Source: Neelides folsomi
Taxonomy: Eukaryota > Arthropoda > Collembola > Neelipleona > Neelidae
DNA: 64,000 bases
Direction: 5' to 3'
Assembly (NCBI GenBank): GCA_034687125.1
Contig: JAQGBZ010000022.1
Location: 124,001-188,000 of the forward strand
The translations under genes and the position numbers were made by a program. A model generated the notes under the pieces. It did not search any database and was not told where the DNA came from. It saw nothing but the letters and a program-made list of their open reading frames with translations. This document shows, piece by piece, positions 54,001 through 64,000 of the stretch; position 1 is the first letter of the stretch; each line of letters begins with the position of its first letter.

Positions 54001-57000
54001 ACTTATGATTTACATGTAGAGGTATTCCCTCGTCTCCGGCTGTCTTCCAGCTCGGAAGGAGGCCATTAGGCGGACAGACTCCCCCATTATTCCTCCTCTC
54101 CCTCCCTATTAGTCAATCCGTCCATTAAGCATAAGTGAATATGGGATTCCCTCGACAACACAAGTCTAATCCTCAGAGTTCAAAAGTCACTCACACTCAA
54201 AACAATAGAAGCACTGCTTGGAACTCATATGCATTTATTATACATGTTTAGTCACATTTCGGTTTTCCCGAGCTTAAAAATTTCCAAAATCCCTTCCCCT
54301 TAATTTTTCTATGATGAATGGGAGAACATTTCCATTTCCTTCCACTCAAAATATTAACAAACCGGAGGGACGGGCATTAGGAATTTAATATTAAACACAA
54401 AGGGTATTATTCCTAAATTGAAGATGTCAAAGTTATTCAAATCGATTAAATATTCACATTTTGAGATCGGGTAAGAGCAATTGCAAAAAACCATATGAAT
54501 GGGGAGATTACAAACCAGGGAACTCGAACGATGAAAACTTCCCCACAAGTCCTCCGAATTAGAAGGATGTTAAGAGCCCTTTGCTATTTACAAAAGCTGT
54601 TTCATAAAAGTGAGTATCTCATATGTAAAACTCCAAACCCGCCAATTTGGTTCGTAAATGCAACTTGACGGTGGTTGCGAATGGAAAAGTCAAAGAGTTT
54701 CCAACAACTCGACGCCTCTTGAGTCGGCACACTCATGGGGCCCATTTGTCCCATTAAAGGTCGACGTTGGGTTGAAGGGCTCTTTATGAGCTCGAAACCT
54801 CCGTTGAGGCTTGGGGCTAAGGACCCACACTTTATGCGAGGGAGGGGAGACGAAATGACGGGAGACGGAGGTCGGCCAGTTTTTAATAACTCCACTGCAA
54901 GTGTGAATTAGTCAAAGAGTCCCTACAACTTTGAAGGAGGCCGACGGTTGGTATAATTTATGTGGGCATTGAATCCATCCCTATAGTCAACCTCAAGCCC
55001 TCGAGATCCAACACACCGAAAACAGAATAAAATAAAATACCTGAATATTTTATTTTACTTTAGTACCTCTCCCTCGTAAACTGGTATTTCATTGGTTAAA
55101 TTCACTTTCTTTTTCTGCACATCTGCCTACTGTTGGAACAATGAATGATAATGTTGTTGTAAATAGACACAACCAATAATATAAAGCTCCAAATAAAATT
55201 TGTAGCCATTTCAGTTCTCGAGAGCTATAGGCAAGGATGAGAGCCAAAAGAGAGCTGATAATGAGAAAGGAATCATAATGAAGAAAGAGAATTATTTTCG
55301 ATTCAAGAACCTTAGGAGAAGTGAAACAGATCTTTAACATGTTGGTGAAGTTAAACAAAAGAGTGACACAGCAGATTAGCGGAAAGGTTCAAATCAACTC
55401 TGAAAAACTGAGAGCCTGCCCAGCTCGTGTCAAATTATAGCTTAAGGTTAAAGAAGGACTTCTTGGATTTTTATTACTTTGAATCTTTGTAATGATTCGG
55501 CTCTTTCGCTCCCCGAGCTAATGAACCCAACAATGAAAATAAAGGGGTATTCAGCATAATAACAACAATGGCCATGGAGGCTGGCTGGTCCCGTAGTGAA
55601 GCCGACGGAGCACGCCGCTCCAAATTCAGATAAAACTCCTTCTCTTGTTCAAGTTTAATGAGGAGCACGCTGAGGATAGGGAGGATTTCGATCTACTCTA
55701 CATCACTTCACGTCTTATTATTGTTATTAAGGACCGGCTGGGTCCAAAGCCCCGTTACATTTAGGACGCGGATCATTTGATATCATTTGGTATCATTTCG
55801 CAATAATTCCTACTTCTATCTAATGTCTTCCTTACAGGGATCTCGAGATCCCTATTCTGTTATAGGCTAGATCTCCAAAGGTGAAGTTGAAGTTATGGTG
55901 GAGAGGAGATTGCGAATTGTCAGTTTATGAATGTAATGTCATGAAGAAGGTGTAATTGAGAATCGTGAAAAATAAAATAATTGCACTTTGATTATAATTA
56001 CAAGTTGACCGTTCCCAACTCCTCACCTCAACAATCATCACATAAATCAAGAAGCTCACGAGTTTACGATGCAAAGTCTACTGATACGACTGTGAGGAAA
56101 ATATGACTATTTTTGATTGGCGAAAAGCCGTCTAAACTAACGGGTTTCTTCTCCCATGATGCCACACCCATCGCTCATCGTCCACCCATTACAAACGATA
56201 CTCCTTGCCCATTTGACCGAATAAAATAGGAAAAAAAGTATTGAGCTCTTCAGCCCCAGCAATGATATATTAGATGATCTAATTAGTATTAGAATCAGTG
56301 TGAAGGCAACCTGTTGTTGCTAGTTATGTATATAGGCTATAGAAAATGTAAATTACACGCTTCAACCTCGAATTATATAAGTTGTACAAAAGGGATAACA
56401 TGGCTTGAGTGAAGTAGTGGATTGAATTCAAGATGTGTGTATGTTTTTTTATCAAAGGAGCTCACAGCATGAAACGTCTAAGAGATGATGGATCTTGTAG
56501 CCGTAACTTCTCACGGAGATCGGCATCAGCCCTTTAAGGAGTAAACCCGTCCTCGCTTGCTGAAGACTCCCTCAATTACACTACCTGCCCAATATGTCAA
56601 AGTGGAAGGCGAAGGGATTATTTGTTGCCTCATACGCTCCCATGTACCTCGGCTTGATCACTTCCATTTCAATTACGTATTACTCGACAAATTCTCAACA
56701 TTTCTCTCATGCCTTACGCACGCTAGAGTTTTACGACTATGGTGAGACCATGGAGGGTTTCGTAGTAGAAAAGGGACATGTCGGCGCTGTCCTTGTCTTC
56801 AACCATTTTTTGCTAAGGCGAGTGCGATTAATTGTCAATTGTCATATGCCATCAGGAGAGTATTAAATTGTAAATCGAACTGACAACAAACATTATATTT
56901 TCTATTGTTTATTTTACTTCCTCTTATTCAAATTCATATTAACAGGCGTTGAATCAATCTTATAACTTTTACAACAATAACATAACGTACTTGTACTTTT

Positions 57001-60000
57001 ATTACTCGACGTCGGCATCATGTTCGAACAATTATTTATAAATTCTATTAGGGCTTAAAATGTCTTTTATGACAAGATAATTAATATATGAATACCAATA
57101 CAATTCCAATACTCATACAATCACTGATACATTTAATACCTAATACATATTATTATTAAAACTTATGATTATGTAATAACTGTTAAATGATGAAATTAAT
57201 ACGTAAACATTTAGTACAAATAAATGACAACATCCTAAAGTATTATTGTATCTACCATATAAAAGAAGAAGCAGGGCATTTTCTATTGAATTATGCATTC
57301 AATAACACTGAGAGTTAGTCTCTGGTTCCTCGTAGCGCAATTAAGGTAGAAATGCAATAATTCCATCTGTCTCCGACTGATTGGAGAGATATAAACGAGG
57401 GAGAAAGACCAGGTAGTAATTACGGAACGGGGGGAAAAGACCCGTAAATCAAGAGGCTCCGGCTCATCATCATACAATGGTAGATAAGGCTGGGTGAGAT
57501 ATGAATTTGGCACTGGCAGCCCGCACCCTCCATGCGGATGGAGTTACGGTGGCACTCCTCCCTGACTCTATTCATTAGGTCGGGCCACTGCTTATTTATG
57601 GGGGACCTCTGGGACAATGCTGGGCTAGGAGACAGGTGGCAAATGAAGAGGAGCCTCCGTGGAGGCGGAGGAGCCTTACGATCATCCTGCCAGGAGCCGA
57701 ACCACTTCCTCAATCCCTCACTGCTCCTCTCCGAAGAAGGCACATCCAACACCCATTGTTCAACTTTGTTAGGAAGACCAGGGAAGTGGCTTAAATTCTC
57801 CTTTTGCCTTCCTCCTATGAACTACACGACTCTTACTCCTTATAGCCATACATAAAAATACACATATGAAGCGAGTTGAAATGGTAATGGTGAAATTGGC
57901 GTAGGGGAGAAGGAAGGTGCGATGTGGTTAATTGCACCATTTTTCACCTGTCATTTCTCATCTCGTCCTTTGTTTATACTTCCACATCCCATATCCTCCT
58001 CGCGCCCCTACCCTCATTATCCCCATTCTCCACAATTCAAATAAGCAGTACACTCCTATGACTCATCTCTTTTGGACCCGGTACGACACCGAAACTCATT
58101 CTCACGCTTTCACCCCCAACTCATTCAAATCCAATTGTTTACTATTTACAAGCGTATGCAGCCTATATGCACTTTATTGCTAAACTTATGATGAGCTATG
58201 CACATATCATGGAATTTGGAAGTTTAATAGCGTTAATAGCGTTTAGTCAGAAAAAGATATTTGTTTTACCCAGGGATTAAATTCGAACTTGAGAAAGAAT
58301 AATACTTACTTTTGTTTCAACAAGAAAATTGTAAGATTTGTCTAAATAAAAATAAAAGCGAATCCGGGCGGTAAATGAAGAGATTCCAAATGTATTATTA
58401 GGTAATCTGTGGTGAGATGTAAAAGGAAGTGACGGAAAAAGAGAGATGAGTCAATCAGTAATATTTTTACGATTCTTGATGATTATGGGAGTGTAATGGG
58501 TGGAATTGGCGGTGCTGAGAGATGATGGTCATGGAGCGAGTAATGAGGGGGCATGCTTCCAAAACCCAACTACGTATATTTCCATCGGAACGTTTGGACC
58601 CTTGGGTAATTGTAGAGATTTTCTTCCGAGCAGAGGCCCATTTACTCGATCTAGATTGAAGGATTCAGGGAAAGATAGACGTGTTCTCCCACAACTTCCT
58701 GTGTGAAAATGATAGGCTGACATGAAGCAGGAGCTACAATTTCCCCGTCTCCACTCCCTATTCCCTTTCTTCCCGCATCCGAGGTTAGACATTATGGGTC
58801 TGGTCTGGGTGCTTAAGGTCTAATTGTAAAGTAAACTTAGAGGTCCGGAGGGCCCACCGCAGTGGCCCATTGTGAGAAGGGAAAGGGTCGCCAGGCGGGA
58901 GTGAATATTATAAGGGCGGCTCTTGTATTTCTCCGAAGTCTCCCTTTCCTAGCTCGGAGGCAAGAGTCATTTTGTCCATAAAAACCTGAGTTGAGCTCTT
59001 CATTAATCCGTCCGTATGGGATCATGGGTGGAAGGAGCGGAATGTAGAGGTGAGGTTTCTTCAACAGAGGCAGATAAAGGAGTCATGGAGAAGAAGCATT
59101 GGGATTCAGGCGATGGCGGAGACTGACGTCTTAATGGAGTATGGGAGAAGAGGTCGAGAGCTGAGTGACATCAAAGGGATCACGATAACAAGATTGCTGA
59201 CGAGAGACTTAAATGAGGACCGCCTTCCTTTATATGCATCCGTGGTCATTCCTCTGCCTGCCCTCTCTTTGATTTATGTCCCACGGAGATGATCTCCGGC
59301 CGGCGGCGGGGCCGATGGACGACGTGGACAAACTGAGCCGTTGAGGACTCCTCCAGGAGCAAATCCATCTTATGTCTAATTAATTACTTGCTTCAACTCT
59401 CACTCTCGTGAGGAATCCTCCACAACAAGGAGAGTAGCCCCAACCGCCCCGACTCAACTATTCCTTTTCCCAAGGAGTGACAGCCGCAAAAATAAAACTC
59501 TCTCGCTCCCTGCTTTGCATAAGTGTAGTATCATAATTCCTGACTGAACCTCTGCGTCCGCCTCGCAGCGGCCAACTACATACGCCGGCCGTGTATGAGA
59601 AATGCGGAGGAAAACGAGTTGGCCTGACTGCCTAATAACTTTCATCCCACCCAGCAGAGATGGCTTGAGGACTGCTGGAGAGTTGCGGATTGGGAAGTGA
59701 GACGTTGGAGATTCTTTGGCCGCATCTGCTGGCGTCTCCCTTCCACGACACCCCATCCGGGACAATGGTGGAGTGCGAGGCTCTCCTCCTTTTTTCCCTC
59801 GACTTTTTTGGCACTCATGGCCACAAAATCTCGGCAGGGGGGAAAGTCGGAGGGGGGCCTACGAACTGAGATCGAGGCAGGGGGCCGAAGGGACCCCACC
59901 ATAACTTCTAATCCGCCGGACCTCCTCGCTAACGACCCGCCGTCCCTCCGCCCCAACGACTCTATTTATCCAAACTCCTCTCCTTCTCGACAATCAATTC

Positions 60001-63000
60001 CGTCCGATTTAATTTGCCTGGGACCCCTCATGGCCCTCTAATGAGTAATTCATTCCCAATCACCCTACACTACACTCCCACATTACATGCTTAAATCCTT
60101 ATTCACAACTCAAGTGTGGAATCCTCTTCCGATACCGAAACGTCTCTGGGGATCTGGAAAAGTGAGAGCGACTCCCAATGCAGAATTCTTAATTGCTTCT
60201 CGAATGATCAGGCACGTAATACATGGGAGGTGTATAGCAATTGTCACATAGCTTTGAGCAAGGAGAAACCCAATGAACTTCCCAATCTCGAATTAACTCC
60301 AAAATGGATCGTATGCATTGTACACTCACTCCTCCACTCAACTTACTCCCATGGAGGGCCACAGAGAAACAAAAGGGACTCAGGGGATTTGAACGTGGTT
60401 CATCTCTCATTCCTCCGAGCCCATCGATCTAAGTTATGGATCAAATTTTCCGTAATTAGTAACCGGAGTATCACTTCTGCATAATTGTGAATTGCGAGAA
60501 TGACGACAACCACACGAGACTCTTGTAAATAAATATATAAACTAACTTTTCTCCTAGCTATAACTCAAAGCACTCAGGAGGGAAAGACATTTAACTCATG
60601 TGCTTAAAGGGATATTAAATACACAACAGATACTTTGTTTCGATTCCAAGCTCCTTTTTACATGCATCGATCTAATACCCATAAAATCTTCCCAACGGAG
60701 AAATAGATAATTGTGCATTAAATTTCTATTTTTTCATTTAACGTGTCGAATTGAATTTAAAACCTTTTCGTCCATACATCAATGTCTGAAGGGTCTTTTG
60801 AATACATAATATGTTATAAGTATATGTAATATATTCATGTATGAACTACGGATAAATTATCCACTCTTAATTCCATGAAGAGTCAATTTGAAAATATTGT
60901 CGAAAATCCATGAGAGAGTTTATTTAAAAAGGATTTTGTGCGGAAGTTGGTATAGCTCCTTCAATTCAATGCTGGTACTCATATCAGGCATAAAATCTCG
61001 TTATAAAAATTCGATATTCCACCATAGATTGAATAGGAAGGTATGGAAAAAGCCGGCTGGATTTTAATGGTCTGAAGAGGGGAGGCATAAAGACACAACA
61101 AGCTCATTTGACTCCCATAGACTCGCCAAGATTATTGTCAGCATTTTACGACGAGGGCAAAAGAAAGGTTCAATGATTTTTCCACATCCATTATGTAGTG
61201 TAAATAGGGAGAATAATTCCTATCTCCGGCTCCATTGAGAAGGAAAGGGAGCCAAATGAAATTATAGGTCTGCCGATGGATGAAGTGATAATAATCCACA
61301 GAGGCTCAAGGATGTAAACTACATCTCTCTCGACTCTGAAAGTCGAAGGGACTCGAAAACTCTCCTTTGTCGCCAGAATGGTTGTAATGAGTGATATATT
61401 CTGCAGTGTCTTGGGGAGGGGAGGAGGAGGGTGAGGTGCCCTGCCGGGCTCGCCGTATACAGAGCCATATTCTCCTATTGCGAACGGATGGATGGTGGAT
61501 TGGTGGGCCCTGTGTCCGTCTCCCGGTGTGAGACGTCTCAATTGTACAATCTCCAGGGAATCTCCATTTGAGAGGGAATGGTAGTGAGACATGGAGAGAT
61601 ACTCTCTTGATGAGATACTCCTCTGCCAACCTCCTCCCGACGGAGGACCACGCATCGGAATTCACTGTGGACCTGTGTGGGAGTCAACTCGCATTCACTC
61701 TCTTGCCCTCGTTGATCCCAATCAGGACAATGAGGAGCAGGAGACAAACAGAGAGAGGTCACAATTGAGGATAAACTCAATTACAGATGACGAATCTTCA
61801 GTTTAGGCATGGAAATGCAGAGACAACACAATTGAGGAGGACGAATACATTGACACAATGAAGTAAATCAGTTGACTCGAACTGAGGCGCACATGAATCT
61901 CCTACTGTCTTTACCCCTATCTCTCTCACTTGTACGGAGATGTAGAAGAAAAGGAGTGTCTCAATACTCCATTGACTCCATACATAAATAACATCCTCGC
62001 CGAGAGTTCGGCGATTGAATAGGGAAAGAAGGAGTGTCAGAGTGTCACATATTGTCCCATTGAGAAACGAACGGGACTCAGGAGAGAGAGAACGAGAGAG
62101 AACGTTGAAAATGTAATGATGAGACTCTGATGAGGATTTTATTAGGAGCCTTCTTCTAATGGGAATTGAAGCCAAATGAGCAAATACTCATTGTGCGGCC
62201 CATCACCATAACACTCATATAGTACTAAAGTTCAATTCTATTCTGAGATAATGAGGGAAGAAATTAGTTGACTTCGCAATTGAGGAAAACGGGGAAGGGT
62301 TTAGAATCTATGCCAGGTGATCTCTTGATTCAAAGTGGAGCTAATGTATGTGAATGAAGAGCGAAGGATGATTTGTGTTCGGCCCAGGTGTTGTAACACC
62401 TCACTCATTATCTCTCCCTTGAGCCGGCCCCTTCACGAATTACAGCTACCGATTTCACCATTGCATTTACTAATGATTTAATGGATGAAAGTTTCTTAAT
62501 AACTCATCCCGAAACCTCCTTGACTCGCCTGACACGAGGACCTTCCTGCGTGCATCTTTCCCTCCAATTTCACCTTTATTATCACTTAACGCCTTCATTC
62601 TTCTAAATAGCAGATTAAGAGGTTCGAAATAAGAACATTAGTGCAAAGAACTTATTTTTCCAACAGACATGAGGAGATTGTACAATGCTGCTGATTATGT
62701 ATGAAGCCATCAATAAAGGCCCTCCGCCTACCCGCTGCATGGGAACACTCAATTAAGATCCACATATGCTCTCTGAGCAATTAATCTTACTATCTCAATT
62801 ATTATACGCTCACAGCCGGGCGCAGCTACCGAATTCTTAATTTCATCTTCCCCTTGCACCTTCCAATAACGCTGCCCTGGTCGAGTCCTGATGAATAAAT
62901 TCCTTTCTTGATTCAGAAATACAGCTCTGAATAACAAAACTATAATGAACCTCTTGCCTCGATTTGTCTTGGCTTTGCTTTCTTATATGTTTTTATTTGG

Positions 63001-64000
63001 GCCGGTTTATAATGATTTTCATTATTATGGTGTAGGGATATTAATTTTACGTAGTTAGATTGAGTATGCATATGTTGTTTAAAAATATGTATTCGAATAT
63101 CCATACTGGTTTGATGACATTAAGTATTCGTTAGCACCATGACAGAATGAACATAAGGTCTTTTTCCTGACAGACCTCTGCGACACCAAATGAATTGCAT
63201 CTTCCATTGTTTCCACGTGGGGATTCTAAGGTCATTCTAATTAATTTAGGTTTAGTCACAAGTTTCCTCCATTTCCCCTTCTAATTTCCTGACCATTTTA
63301 TGGGAGATGAGCTGATGAGCCGACCAACTGACTCGTACAACCCAACTTTACCTCGTAAATAAGGCAATTTAAATTAAAGAGGAGGACGCGAGAATATTCG
63401 CTCATGAAAATCGTTATGACCTCGTAAAACGGCGTATAAGTGCCAAAAGTTTCAGGCCATCAGCGTCTGTTGGGAACTTGAATTTTGCAAATACGCGACT
63501 AATAGTGAATAAACTTGAAGACGATTTTATATACCTATTATAGGGTACATGGTAGTTATAATTTATTTGTGAAATATTATTTAAATAAAATATAAATATT
63601 TACTCTGGTGTGTATCTAGTGTAGTACAGAGACAAACAGATACAGATCAGTATATTTATTATTAGTATTGCCCATTTAGACCTTTCGTTCTCGTTTCTTG
63701 TACTATGTATTAGAAATTTCTAGGCTAAATTTTTGTAATTAGCTTTCTGAACCAAATGTTAGTAAAATAATCCAAAGAGTAATAATATGGGATTTAACAG
63801 AATGTAAAACTCTGATTCGGAGAATAATTTTATTTTAATCGTTTCTAGAGATTCAAATTATTTTTTTAATTATCATGCGCTTTATTAAAATGTTAAAAAG
63901 AGAGTAGAGCAATTAAAATTTGAATTAAGACATGCAATTACATTAAATTGTTAAAATGAAACTATTTTTTATTGAAAGCATCATACAACCCGGGATCTAA
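54001..64000. other. Gene-poor region, right part
   Basis: No supportable gene, RNA gene or transposon end was recognised. Composition resembles 44.5-54 kb down to about 62.9 kb, with an AT-richer interval at about 56.9-57.3 kb; the last kilobase returns to the AT-rich style of the left half. Open frames such as 59642-59956 and 61191-61655 (- strand) look like chance frames. Confidence 0.45.

Noticed and set aside
61191-61655. 154-codon open frame, - strand
   Set aside because: Overlapped by another frame on the same strand and by frames on the + strand; no domain or splice context.

Overview
This window looks like nuclear DNA of an arthropod, most likely a crustacean. That is an inference from three things seen here: spliceosomal introns with GT-AG borders, AT-rich intergenic DNA, and CUB-serine proteases of the type known from crustaceans. 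Species cannot be named from the sequence. All gene models below were assembled by hand from reading frames, splice sites and splice phase; every multi-exon model closes in frame.

Region 1 (1-22.2 kb, + strand) is a tandem array of five trypsin-like S1 serine protease genes, all in the same orientation. The first four encode signal peptide - CUB domain - protease (571, 488, 519 and 451 aa). The fifth (287 aa) has lost or never had the CUB domain. All five keep the His-Asp-Ser triad, Asp189 and a C-terminal Cys tail. Their introns around the catalytic serine differ in a mosaic way, ending in a 14-nt microexon in the fifth gene. TATA boxes and poly(A) signals are visible for several.

Region 2 (22.2-29.9 kb, - strand) holds two conserved housekeeping genes: HEATR3/SYO1 (671 aa, 11 exons; nuclear import of 5S RNP proteins for ribosome assembly) and INTS13/asunder (652 aa, 14 exons; Integrator complex). 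One HEATR3 intron contains a complete three-exon gene on the opposite strand for a 54-residue secreted peptide of unknown family. This is the best candidate for something undescribed here.

Region 3 (29.9-34.6 kb) is repeat-rich: a 346-bp MITE, a decayed CENPB-type transposase and a 417-bp Tc1 deletion derivative.

Region 4 (34.6-44.5 kb, - strand) is an arthropod ZNF423/ZNF521 (OAZ) homologue with about 24 C2H2 fingers over eight confident exons plus one tentative upstream exon. Its first coding exon was not found and probably lies beyond the right edge.

Region 5 (44.5-64 kb) has no supportable gene. By eye it is more GC- and purine/pyrimidine-run-rich than the left half, and could be a long 5' intron or regulatory landscape of the zinc-finger gene.
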